Assembly: GCA_017465085.1 (NCBI GenBank)
Contig: JAFTWW010000006.1
Location: 1-40,779, forward strand
Direction: 5' to 3'
DNA from: Clostridia bacterium
Lineage (GTDB): Bacteria; Bacillota; Clostridia; Oscillospirales; Acutalibacteraceae
Length of the DNA: 40,779 bases
This document shows positions 15,399 to 23,481 of this stretch, piece after piece. Under the pieces are notes generated by a model, which was given only the letters and a program-made list of their open reading frames with translations, did no database searches and was not told where the DNA came from. A program made the translations under genes and the position numbers. How positions within the stretch are numbered: the first letter of the stretch is position 1; every line of letters starts with the position of its first letter.

Positions 15399-16430
15399 AT
15401 GATACAAAACATCAAGGTAGATCTTATCTATTATGCCACCCCTTCGGATTTTGAAATGGAGTTTAATCTTAACGGCTGTTGCAGAATGCGTCTGCTCACC
15501 GATAAGGTGCAGGACCGCAGAGGTCTTGTAAGCTCTCTTGCTAAGGCAGTTTCGAGAAGCAAGGTTATTATCACCTGCGGAAATCTTTTCGGAGGTGAGG
15601 GCGTTATTGCCACCGTTGCCGCCGCCATAGGCAAAACGGTTACTGCCGCAGATAATAAAACCTACGGTATCAACAGCGATGATGAAATCGGCATCATAGA
15701 TGGCTCTGTTCCCCTTGTTACTGCCGATGGAATCTTTGGCGGATGCATAATCGAGTGCGGCCCTCAGACCATAATTGCTCTTACCGAGAGCAAGAGTGTT
15801 AAGAAGGCGTTACTTAAAGAGCTTATTCACCCCTATATAAGTGAGTTAAGCGTTCTTCCCGAAACCGCTGTAAGACCCGCTGAGGCTACCGCTCCCGCAA
15901 AAGAACCTGAGGAGGTTGAGGCCTTAGAGGAGGCAGAAGCTACCGAAGAGGAGGAAACCGCCGAAGAGGTAGTAGCGGAAACCACTGAAGAAGCAGAGGA
16001 AATCGCCGAAGTAATTGAGAAGGCCGAAGAAACTGCTCAGGAAACCGAAGAGGCCGTTCCTATGGAGGATATCCCCTTTATTACCGAAATTGAAGAGGCA
16101 GAAGAAACCGCCGAGACTCCCATTATAGATGATAGCTTTAATGCTATGCACATTGAGGCAAAGGCTCCCAAAAGAGATGCTAAAAGCTATTACGAATATT
16201 TTGTTCCTTCAAGCGAGGAGGATATATTCATAGCCGAGGAGGAGGAATTCGATAACCTGAAGCCCACCTCGAGCAAATTAAACGCTCCCATAATCATTAT
16301 CGCCATACTGCTTGTTTTAATGCTTGCAGTTATCGGTTATTTCCTGCTGTTTATTCCCCTTACGAGCGGTCAGGATATAGGCGCTTATATTAACGAGCTG
16401 TTCAGCGTTTCGGAAAATATGTTGGTGTAA
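15399..16430 (+). CDS. Divergent CinA/MoaB-like protein with acidic linker and C-terminal membrane anchor
   Basis: A 343-residue protein with an unusual layout. Residues 1-150 resemble, weakly, the molybdopterin-binding (MoCF) fold of CinA-type proteins: KVIITCGNLFGGEGVIATVAAAIGK has the position and glycine pattern of the CinA TTGGLGP region, and GGCIIECGPQTIIALTES that of a later strand. Residues about 160-290 are a low-complexity, strongly acidic Glu/Ala/Thr tract. A single transmembrane helix follows (APIIIIAILLVLMLAVIGYF), then a short outward tail. ATG 15399 has a GGAGAAGG ribosome-binding site and lies 29 bases after thiI. cinA-like genes often accompany thiI in Clostridia, which supports the assignment, but the catalytic or ligand-binding residues cannot be confirmed. 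A terminator follows. Confidence 0.75.
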   Translation: MIQNIKVDLIYYATPSDFEMEFNLNGCCRMRLLTDKVQDRRGLVSSLAKAVSRSKVIITCGNLFGGEGVIATVAAAIGKTVTAADNKTYGINSDDEIGIIDGSVPLVTADGIFGGCIIECGPQTIIALTESKSVKKALLKELIHPYISELSVLPETAVRPAEATAPAKEPEEVEALEEAEATEEEETAEEVVAETTEEAEEIAEVIEKAEETAQETEEAVPMEDIPFITEIEEAEETAETPIIDDSFNAMHIEAKAPKRDAKSYYEYFVPSSEEDIFIAEEEEFDNLKPTSSKLNAPIIIIAILLVLMLAVIGYFLLFIPLTSGQDIGAYINELFSVSENMLV

Positions 16431-16478
16431 AATATATCGCAGAATATATCTACACCTTCCTTATCAACAGTCATAGGA

Positions 16479-16520
16479 AAAAGGAGTTGATGAATTTCAT
16501 CAGCTCCTTTTCTTTTTTTA
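16479..16520 (+). terminator. Terminator of the desulfurase-thiI operon
   Basis: Stem AAAAGGAG plus TGATGA (one G-T pair) pairs with TCATCA and CTCCTTTT and is followed by CTTTTTTTA. It separates the operon from spoIIE. Confidence 0.85.
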
Positions 16521-16618
16521 CAAAAAAATCCTTTTTATTCTTTCTAAGCCCGACAAAAAATATACAGTTTACATAATATAATCTTATGGGGAGTATTTTT
16601 TGTAGATAAGGTGATAAA

Positions 16619-18922
16619 ATGAAGGATTTTTTAAGTATTAAAAAGCAGGATATTTTCCTTAAAAAGCGGGAGCTTTTGGAGGCGGGACTCCTGCAGGTTG
16701 CGGTGGGCATATTGGCGCTTATTTCCTCGCGGGGAGTGGTAGCGGGAAGACTACTGCCCTTTGGGGTTGCATTTCTTGCGGGGTGCCCTAAGTATTACTG
16801 CGCTTCGGCGGCTCTCGGCGCCTTTTTAGGATACTTTATTCCCGTAACAAGTAGCAGCGGTTTTCGTTACATAGCCTCACTTTTTGCGGTTCTTGCCATT
16901 AAGCTTATCCTCTCCGCCAATAAGAAGCTATCGGCAAATCCGCTCTTTGCGGCGGGTGTTGCCGCTATATCAAACGGTGTTACCGCCGCTGTATCCGCGG
17001 CCACCGTAAGCCTTGGCTTTATTGATTATCTTTCCGAATCCCTGCTTTGCGCTCTTGGGGCTTTTTTCACCTGCAAAACTGCCTTAGCCCTTAAATCCGA
17101 CCGCGTTGGGCTCTCAGGAGAGGAGCTTGCAAGCTTGCTTGTGGTTGCAAGTATGGCGCTTATGGGACTTGGAGGTGTTTCGGTTTACGGTGTTTCTCTC
17201 GGCAATATATTAGGCGTTTTTTTGATTCTCACCGCCGCAAAATACGGCGGCACCTTAGCGGGAGCAGTAAGCGGTATTGCAGTATCCTTTGCATCCCTAC
17301 TTAGCGGTGCCGATAATACGGGAATTTATTATTTCGGCGGTATGATGGCGGGTGTGTTTTCGGCTCTCGGAAAATACGCTCAGATAGCCTCTATGGGTGT
17401 TGCCGCTCTGATTTCCGCCTTTTATACTACAGGGGAGGAGGGGCTTTTTCCCCTTATCGCCCAGACCGTTGCAGGTTCCCTTATTTTTCTGTTTTTACCA
17501 AGAAGCGCAGGGACACATCTGGGCAAAATTTTTGCAGGGGTGCCTAAAATCACTATGCCCTCGGGTATAAAAAAAGCAGCTACAATGAGGCTTACCTTAG
17601 CCTCTAACGCCCTTAAGGATATATCGGAAACCGTGACTCAGGTTTCAAAGGAATTGGGCCGCATAAACGCCCCTGATTTCAGTAGTGTTTTAGCAGGGAT
17701 TGAGCGGGATGTGTGCCGCGGTTGTAAGCTTAAAATTCACTGTTGGGAATCGAGGCACGACCTTACCGTTGAAGCGATTTTAGAGATGACCAAGGCGGTA
17801 AAAAGCGGAGCGGAAAATCCTATTTCCTACACATCTGAGGAATTTAAGGGCAGATGCTTAAAGCCCACCGTTTTAGAACAATCGGTAAGCTCCCGTTATT
17901 TAGAATATGCCTCATCTATTGCGGCTGAAAACCGAATTGAAGAGGTAAGGCAGGTGGTATCCGATCAGTTTGAGGGCATATCAAATATGCTTGAGGATTT
18001 ATCGGCCGATATTGACAGCGACGAAAAGTTTGATAACTCGGCGGCTCTCAGCGCCGCGGCGGTACTAAAAAACCTTAATATTCACGCAGAGGAGTGCTGC
18101 GCGAGAATCGACCGCTTCGGCAGAATGACACTTGAAATAAGGGTTAAAACCGATAAGGATACGGCGCTTAATAAGCTCCGCATAATGAAGGCCCTCTCCT
18201 TAGTTTGCGAACGGGATTTTGATGCCCCCGTTATAAATCAGGCAGGAGGAGATACATATATTACCGTAAGCGAGCGCGCCATTTATAAAATAGATATAGG
18301 CGTTACACAGATAAACGCCGAAAATAACAATATGTGCGGCGATGCCTTTAACTGCTTTAATGACGGTAAGGGGCATTATATTTCGGTGCTTAGCGACGGT
18401 ATGGGAACGGGCGGCAGAGCCGCCGTTGACGGCGCTATGGCATCTGGGCTTATGTCACGCTTATTAAAGGCGGGCTTTGGCTACGATTGCTCCCTTAGAA
18501 TACTTAATTCTTCTATGCTTTTCAAATCCACCGATGAATCCCTTGCCACAGTGGATATAGCAAGTATAGATTTATTTACGGGGGAAGCGCGGCTCTATAA
18601 AGCGGGCGCGGCGCCAACCTTAGTTCGAAGAGGAGGCAGAACGGGCAAGGCGGAAAGCACATCTCTGCCCGTTGGCATACTGCGCGAGGTAGGATTTGAT
18701 ACCGCGGCAATACGGCTTAAAGCGGGTGATATACTACTGCTTATGTCTGATGGGGCTGTTAGCGATGGCCTTGGCTGGATAAGGGCTGAGCTTGAAGCCT
18801 TCAGGGAGGGTACCGCCAAAGACCTTGCCCGCCATATTGCCGAGTGCGCTAAATCACGCCGCGGTGATACGCGGCAGGATGATATTACGGTTATTGCCCT
18901 TATTCTCGAGCGATGCCCTTAA
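16619..18922 (+). CDS. spoIIE: Stage II sporulation protein E (PP2C phosphatase)
   Basis: Membrane phosphatase that dephosphorylates SpoIIAA to activate sigma-F in the forespore and also takes part in polar septation. The 767-residue protein has an N-terminal region of about ten transmembrane helices (roughly residues 20-300), a central regulatory region with a cysteine pair (CRGCKLKIHCW), and a C-terminal PP2C/SpoIIE phosphatase domain. Metal-binding motifs there are GDAFNCF, LSDGMGTGGRA and LLMSDGAVSDGLG. The ATG at 16619 has AAGGTGAT upstream. A possible Spo0A box (CGACAAA, 16551-16557) precedes the gene; Spo0A control of spoIIE is established in Bacillus, but this site is only a match by eye. 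This is one of the clearest indications that the organism makes endospores. Confidence 0.97.
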   Translation: MKDFLSIKKQDIFLKKRELLEAGLLQVAVGILALISSRGVVAGRLLPFGVAFLAGCPKYYCASAALGAFLGYFIPVTSSSGFRYIASLFAVLAIKLILSANKKLSANPLFAAGVAAISNGVTAAVSAATVSLGFIDYLSESLLCALGAFFTCKTALALKSDRVGLSGEELASLLVVASMALMGLGGVSVYGVSLGNILGVFLILTAAKYGGTLAGAVSGIAVSFASLLSGADNTGIYYFGGMMAGVFSALGKYAQIASMGVAALISAFYTTGEEGLFPLIAQTVAGSLIFLFLPRSAGTHLGKIFAGVPKITMPSGIKKAATMRLTLASNALKDISETVTQVSKELGRINAPDFSSVLAGIERDVCRGCKLKIHCWESRHDLTVEAILEMTKAVKSGAENPISYTSEEFKGRCLKPTVLEQSVSSRYLEYASSIAAENRIEEVRQVVSDQFEGISNMLEDLSADIDSDEKFDNSAALSAAAVLKNLNIHAEECCARIDRFGRMTLEIRVKTDKDTALNKLRIMKALSLVCERDFDAPVINQAGGDTYITVSERAIYKIDIGVTQINAENNNMCGDAFNCFNDGKGHYISVLSDGMGTGGRAAVDGAMASGLMSRLLKAGFGYDCSLRILNSSMLFKSTDESLATVDIASIDLFTGEARLYKAGAAPTLVRRGGRTGKAESTSLPVGILREVGFDTAAIRLKAGDILLLMSDGAVSDGLGWIRAELEAFREGTAKDLARHIAECAKSRRGDTRQDDITVIALILERCP

Positions 18923-18929
18923 AAAACAC

Positions 18930-18957
18930 TTGCAAAAAATCGAAAAGATGGTATAAT
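18930..18957 (+). promoter_or_regulatory. Promoter of the T-box pheST transcript
   Basis: TTGCAA (18930-18935) and TATAAT (18952-18957) have a 16-base spacer, immediately before the T-box leader. Confidence 0.7.
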
Positions 18958-18971
18958 GGTTTCATAAATGC

Positions 18972-19218
18972 GATGATAAAGAAAAGTAGCCTTGTGTGAG
19001 GATTTAAAGAGAGGGCAGGTTTTGGCTGTGAGCCGCCTATTTCCCCGCAAGATGAAGTTCCCTTTTGAGCAGTGCGGCTGAACTAAAAAGTAGGCTGCAA
19101 CGGATTGGCACCGTTATAGCCGCAAGAGTGTTTGCTCATAAAAGCAAAAATTACGGGTGGTACCGCGGAGTTTACTATTTACAACTTCGTCCTGTTATGC
19201 AGGGCGGAGTTTATTTTT
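18972..19218 (+). promoter_or_regulatory. T-box riboswitch, phenylalanine-specific
   Basis: A tRNA-sensing leader that lets transcription continue when uncharged tRNA-Phe accumulates. The T-box sequence GGGTGGTACCGCGG lies at 19155-19168. The specifier loop reads GATGAAG followed by TTC at 19058-19060, a Phe codon that matches the pheS gene downstream. The terminator stem is AACTTCGTCCTG paired with CAGGGCGGAGTT (19183-19212) and a T run. Stem I lies roughly at 18990-19095. The leader start is approximate. Confidence 0.93.
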
Positions 19219-19225
19219 ATACAAA

Positions 19226-19344
19226 AATGAATGATGAATAATGAAAAATGAATAATTAAGGTGTGCCTGTGGCACATTTTATATCCGTCGGCAGAGCCGA
19301 CACCAAAACTCTTCACTTTTCACTATTCACTATTCACTCACATT
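19226..19344. repeat. MITE-like palindromic element between T-box and pheS
   Basis: An AT-rich left arm made of ATGAATAAT-like units (19226-19259) is mirrored by a right arm of TTCACTATTCAC-like units (19308-19344), which read as the imperfect reverse complement. Between them are two GC-rich hairpins: TGTGCC with loop TGT, and GTCGGC with loop AGA. The element lies after the T-box terminator and before the pheS ribosome-binding site, lengthening the pheS 5' untranslated region. Confidence 0.75.
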
Positions 19345-19368
19345 TGTAAAACGTTCAGGAGGATAAAT

Positions 19369-20388
19369 ATGAAAGAACAGTTAAACGGGATTCTTGAAAC
19401 CGCAAAGGCATCAATCCTTGCGGCAGATAGCGAGCAGTCTATCGAAGAACTGCGAGTAAAATATCTTGGCAAAAAGGGAGAGCTTACCGCATTACTTAAG
19501 CAGATGGGCTCACTCTCCCCCGAAGAGCGTCCTAAAATGGGTCAGCTTGTAAACGAGGCTAAGGCTCAGGTTGAGGCTCTTATCACCGATAAGGCAAAGG
19601 AGCTTAAGGAAAAGGCTACCGAGCTTAAATTAAAAGAGGAAACTATTGATATCACCATGCCCGCAAAGGCGGTTAAGAGGGGTAAGCTTCATCCCCTTAA
19701 CACCGTGCTTAACGATATGATAGATATTTTTCAGTCCATGGGCTTTGATGTGGTGGATGGCCCCGAGGTTGAAACCGACCATTACAACTTTGAGTGCTTG
19801 AACGTTCCCGCAGACCATCCCGCAAGGGATATGCAGGATACCTTCTATCTTGCAGAAAATCTCCTGCTTCGCACCCAAACCTCTGCGGCACAGATAAGAA
19901 CTATGGAAACAAGAAAGCCCCCCATCCGCGTTATCTGCCCCGGTCGTGTTTTCCGCGCAGATGAGGTTGATGCTACCCACTCCCCCGTTTTCCATCAGAT
20001 TGAGGGACTTGTAGTAGATAAGGGCATCACCCTTTGCGATCTTAAGGGAGTTCTCGAGCAGTTTGCTCATGAAATTTACGGAAGCGATACAAAGGTTAAG
20101 TTCCGTCCCTCCTTCTTCCCCTTTACCGAGCCCTCGGTTGAGGTTGATGTTAGCTGTAGTGAGTGCGGCGGCAAGGGTTGCCGTGTTTGCAAGGGAGCAG
20201 GCTGGATAGAGATTTTAGGCGCAGGTATGGTGCACCCCAACGTGCTTCGCTCCTGCGGAATTGACCCTGAGGTATATAGCGGCTTTGCTTTTGGTATCGG
20301 TCTTGACCGACTCACTACAACCCGTTATAAGATAAGCGATATCCGTTTGCTTTTCGAAAACGATAAGCGTTTTCTTGAACAGTTTTAA
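19369..20388 (+). CDS. pheS: Phenylalanyl-tRNA synthetase alpha subunit
   Basis: Catalytic subunit of the alpha2-beta2 enzyme that charges tRNA-Phe. The 339-residue protein has the N-terminal coiled coil (about 1-90), then the class II core with motif 2 around RVICPGRVFRADEVDATHSP, the segment FHQIEGLVVD, and motif 3 in FAFGIGLDRLTTTRYKI. The FRPSFFPFTEPS segment is typical. ATG 19369 has a perfect AGGAGG ribosome-binding site; the longer in-frame extension upstream merely reads through the inserted repeat element. pheT follows 17 bases after the stop. Expression is expected to respond to phenylalanine starvation through the T-box. Confidence 0.98.
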   Translation: MKEQLNGILETAKASILAADSEQSIEELRVKYLGKKGELTALLKQMGSLSPEERPKMGQLVNEAKAQVEALITDKAKELKEKATELKLKEETIDITMPAKAVKRGKLHPLNTVLNDMIDIFQSMGFDVVDGPEVETDHYNFECLNVPADHPARDMQDTFYLAENLLLRTQTSAAQIRTMETRKPPIRVICPGRVFRADEVDATHSPVFHQIEGLVVDKGITLCDLKGVLEQFAHEIYGSDTKVKFRPSFFPFTEPSVEVDVSCSECGGKGCRVCKGAGWIEILGAGMVHPNVLRSCGIDPEVYSGFAFGIGLDRLTTTRYKISDIRLLFENDKRFLEQF

Positions 20389-20405
20389 TAAGGAGGGCAT
20401 ATAAA

Positions 20406-22796
20406 ATGAAAATATCACTTAATCAGTTAAAAAACTATGTAGAAATAAATGTGCCCGTAGAAGAGCTTTGCGACCGTATGGTTATGGCAGGCTTTGAGGT
20501 TGAAAGCATTGAGCGCGAGGGCGATAACATAAAAAATGTTGTTGCCGCAAGAATAACCGAGCTTACTCCCCATGAGGATAGCGACCATCTGCAGATTTGC
20601 CGGATGGATATAGGCTCAGGTAAAACCGTTCAGATAGTTACGGGCGCCCAGAACATTAAAAAGGGAGACCTTGTTCCCGCCGCTTTGGATGATAGCTATC
20701 TGCCCAACGGCGCTCACATTAAGGCAGGCAAGCTTCGCGGCGTGGATTCCCTTGGAATGCTCTGCTCAGGCGAAGAGCTCTGCCTTACCGAAGAGGATTA
20801 CGAGGGCGCAGGAGTTTACGGTATTCTCATTCTCCGCGATGAATGGGAAACGGGCACCGATATGCGCACCGTTTTGGGTCTTGATGATTATATTATTGAC
20901 TTTAAGATTACCGCCAACCGCCCCGATTGCAACTGCTTCTTAGGTGTTGCTAAGGAGATTTCGGTAGTACTTGGCACCAAGTTTAATCCCCCCGTTCCCT
21001 CTTACAAGACCGTGGGCGGAGATATTAAGGATTTTATCGATGTTACGGTGGAAAACTATGACCTTTGCCCCCGCTATGTTGGCAGAATTGTAAGAAACCT
21101 CAGAATTAAGCCCTCGCCCGTTTGGATGCAGAAGGCTATTACCGCATCGGGTATGCGTCCCATCAATAATATAGTTGATATCACCAACTTTGTTATGCTT
21201 GAAACAGGTCAGCCTATGCACGCCTTTAACTATGATGACCTTGCAGGTAAGCAGATAATCGTAAGGAACGCCCGCCAGGGCGAAAAGATAACCACCCTTG
21301 ATGGCAAGGATTATAACCTTACCTGCGATATGCTTGTTATTGCCGATGGCGAAAAGCCCTCCTGCCTTGCAGGTATTATGGGCGGTAAGGAAAGTGAAAT
21401 TGAGGATGATACTAAAAATCTCTTCCTCGAATCCGCTAAGTTCAGACGTGATAATATCCGCCACACAGGAAGAAGCCTCGGTATCCGCACCGAATCAAGC
21501 GGCCGCTTTGAAAAGGGCGTGGATATTATAAACACCGCCTTTGCAATGGAGAGAGCATTACAGCTTATAGACGAGCTTGATGCGGGTGATATTATTGAAG
21601 GCTCCATCGACCGCAACCTAGGGTTGCCCGAGGATAGAATCTTAACCGTTACCACCAAGAGCATTTTAGAACTTTTGGGCGTTGAGATTCCTGATGAAAC
21701 CATCGTTTCTATTCTTAACAGTTTGGGACTTTCAACCGTTTACGATAACGGCACCGTTACCGTAAAGGTTCCTTCTATCCGTGATGATATCGAAGGCAGA
21801 GCAGACCTTGCCGAAGAGGTAATGCGAATTTACGGTTACGACCATATTGTAGGTACCGCTATGCGCGGCGATGTTGTAAGAGGAAAGAAACTTCCCTCCC
21901 GCATTAAAGATGATAAGGTTAAGTCCGCTATGCTCGCCATGGGCGCTTATGAGATTGCCACCTATTCCTTTATTGCTTCGGGCGCTATCGATACCCTCCG
22001 CCTTGATGCCGAGGATGAGCGCAGAAACGCCGTTAAGCTTATTAACCCCTTGGGTGATGAGTATTCAACCCTTCGCACCCAGCTTACAACAAGTATGCTC
22101 ACCGTTCTTGCCACCAACATTAACCGTAAGATAGAAGAGGGCCGTTTCTTTGAGATAAGCAAGCGCTTTGTTCCAAAAGCGTTACCCCTTACCGAGCAAC
22201 CCGATGAGCTTGCCACTATGTCCATCGGAATTTACGGCAAGGATGAGGATTTCTTCACCTTAAAGGGTATAATAGAAGAGGTTATGAAGCTCTTCGGCGC
22301 CCACACACAGTATAAGCGAAGCGCCGAGCCCTATCTCCACCCCGGCAGGCAGGCAACAGTTCTTGCCAACAACAAGCCCGTTGCCGTTTTCGGTGAGGTT
22401 CATCCCGCAGTTGCCTCCCAGTATGATATTGAAACCAAGATTTATGTTGCCGAAATAAAGCTGGATGTGCTTTACACCATAGAAAAGCGCAAAACGGTTT
22501 ATAAGGCGCTGCCTAAGTTCCCCGCCACCCAGCGCGACTTTGCAATGCTTTGCGATATTGATATCCCTGTTGGCGACCTTGAGAGCGCTATCATAAGCGG
22601 CGCCAGCCGATTGCTCGAAAAGGTGGAGCTCTTCGATGTTTATACAGGCTCTCAGATTCCCGAGGGCAAGAAGAGCGTGGCATTCAGCGTATGGCTCCGC
22701 TCGGCCGAAGCAACCCTTACTGATGAGCAGATAGATGCCACCTGCGCCCGTATTATTGAAAAGCTTACCAAGGTAGGCGCCGAGCTGAGAAAATAA
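20406..22796 (+). CDS. pheT: Phenylalanyl-tRNA synthetase beta subunit
   Basis: A 796-residue subunit that binds tRNA and edits mischarged Tyr-tRNA. Domains in order: the EMAP/OB tRNA-binding domain (about 40-150; HEDSDHLQICRMDIG and the downstream IVTGAQNIKKGDLVP); the B3/B4 editing region (RPINNIVDITNFVMLETGQP, then CLAGIMGGKESE and ESAKFRRDNIRHTGRSLGI); the B5 domain (about 400-470); the class II-like core; and the C-terminal FDX-ACB anticodon-binding domain (LPKFPATQRDFAMLCDIDIP). The AGGAGG-like ribosome-binding site and the 17-base gap to pheS indicate one operon under the T-box. Confidence 0.98.
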   Translation: MKISLNQLKNYVEINVPVEELCDRMVMAGFEVESIEREGDNIKNVVAARITELTPHEDSDHLQICRMDIGSGKTVQIVTGAQNIKKGDLVPAALDDSYLPNGAHIKAGKLRGVDSLGMLCSGEELCLTEEDYEGAGVYGILILRDEWETGTDMRTVLGLDDYIIDFKITANRPDCNCFLGVAKEISVVLGTKFNPPVPSYKTVGGDIKDFIDVTVENYDLCPRYVGRIVRNLRIKPSPVWMQKAITASGMRPINNIVDITNFVMLETGQPMHAFNYDDLAGKQIIVRNARQGEKITTLDGKDYNLTCDMLVIADGEKPSCLAGIMGGKESEIEDDTKNLFLESAKFRRDNIRHTGRSLGIRTESSGRFEKGVDIINTAFAMERALQLIDELDAGDIIEGSIDRNLGLPEDRILTVTTKSILELLGVEIPDETIVSILNSLGLSTVYDNGTVTVKVPSIRDDIEGRADLAEEVMRIYGYDHIVGTAMRGDVVRGKKLPSRIKDDKVKSAMLAMGAYEIATYSFIASGAIDTLRLDAEDERRNAVKLINPLGDEYSTLRTQLTTSMLTVLATNINRKIEEGRFFEISKRFVPKALPLTEQPDELATMSIGIYGKDEDFFTLKGIIEEVMKLFGAHTQYKRSAEPYLHPGRQATVLANNKPVAVFGEVHPAVASQYDIETKIYVAEIKLDVLYTIEKRKTVYKALPKFPATQRDFAMLCDIDIPVGDLESAIISGASRLLEKVELFDVYTGSQIPEGKKSVAFSVWLRSAEATLTDEQIDATCARIIEKLTKVGAELRK

Positions 22797-22799
22797 TAC

Positions 22800-22828
22800 T
22801 TGCACTTTTTGGGATATCGTTATACAAT
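22800..22828 (+). promoter_or_regulatory. Promoter of ireB
   Basis: TTGCAC (22800-22805) and TACAAT (22823-22828) have a 17-base spacer, directly after the pheT stop. Confidence 0.6.
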
Positions 22829-22862
22829 AGTAATATAAATTGCGAAAACAGAGGTGTTATTT

Positions 22863-23108
22863 ATGAATGATAGAACTATGACCTTCTCTTTAGGTGACCA
22901 AACCGAGCAGGAAATCAGAAGGATTCTTACCGAGGTTTACGATGCCTTGAAGGAAAAAGGCTATAATCCCATAAATCAGATTGTGGGATATATTCTCTCG
23001 GAGGACCCCACCTATATCACAACACATAATAACGCCCGCAACCTGATAAGAAGGATAGACCGCGACCTATTATTACAATCCCTTGTTAAATATTATTTAA
23101 CTGCATAA
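22863..23108 (+). CDS. ireB: IreB family regulatory phosphoprotein (UPF0297)
   Basis: A small cytoplasmic protein (81 residues) of the IreB family, a substrate of the PASTA kinase IreK in Enterococcus and a regulator of envelope stress tolerance. It is recognised from [38 protein letters not shown] and [18 protein letters not shown]. The ATG at 22863 was chosen because GAGGTG lies 6 bases upstream; an in-frame GTG at 22854 overlaps that ribosome-binding site. In many Firmicutes ireB is followed by a YqgF/RuvX Holliday-junction resolvase gene. Here it is followed at once by a hairpin-array element and a convergent gene, so the usual neighbour is missing. Confidence 0.95.
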   Translation: MNDRTMTFSLGDQTEQEIRRILTEVYDALKEKGYNPINQIVGYILSEDPTYITTHNNARNLIRRIDRDLLLQSLVKYYLTA

Positions 23109-23113
23109 AAATT

Positions 23114-23468
23114 CCCCCGTTCATTAGGGAAATGTTCTTAGAGAACATTTCCCTAAAGTTTTATTCGCCTTACGGCGAATTCTATTGCTTCGCAGTGGTA
23201 TTTGGGCTTTCGCCCAAGTGATATTCGCTTCGCGAGTTTGTGGCGAATAAAATATCACGCTGACTTTAGTCAGCATATCACTTAACAGACAAAAAGAAAG
23301 AGAAGACTCGTTGCAAAAAACGAATCTTCTCTTTTCTGTTGTTAGTAGATTTGAGCTACTGCCCATCTGTATTTGTACTTACAAATGCGATGCTGGTTCT
23401 AACCCGACATATTATTCTATGCTAAAACAAAAACTTCGCTAACGACATTGCGCTTTGACGAACGGGGG
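23114..23468. repeat. Hairpin-array element inside a split terminator stem
   Basis: The unit is bounded by a perfect 9-bp inverted repeat, CCCCCGTTC (23114-23122) and GAACGGGGG (23460-23468), the latter followed by a T run. Inside, in order: a 14-bp hairpin TTAGGGAAATGTTC (23124-23156); ATTCGCC/GGCGAAT (23163-23180); ATTGC/GCAGT (23184-23196); TTGGGC/GCCCAA (23202-23217); an outer palindrome GTGATATTCGC (from 23218) facing GCGAAT and ATATCAC (to 23258); GCTGAC/GTCAGC (23259-23274); and a long hairpin (23296-23337). Linkers read GTGATAT, GTGGTAT or ATATCAC. A further 120 bases (23340-23459) hold only small hairpins and no gene. Confidence 0.85.
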
Positions 23469-23481
23469 TTAGTTTTTTATT

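Noticed and set aside
23124-23366. An 80-codon minus-strand open frame across the hairpin array
   Set aside because: It is composed of palindromic units, with no plausible start signal.
23340-23410. A tRNA gene after the long hairpin
   Set aside because: D-, anticodon- and T-like small stems are suggestive, but no acceptor stem closes and the best resemblance lies on conflicting strands.
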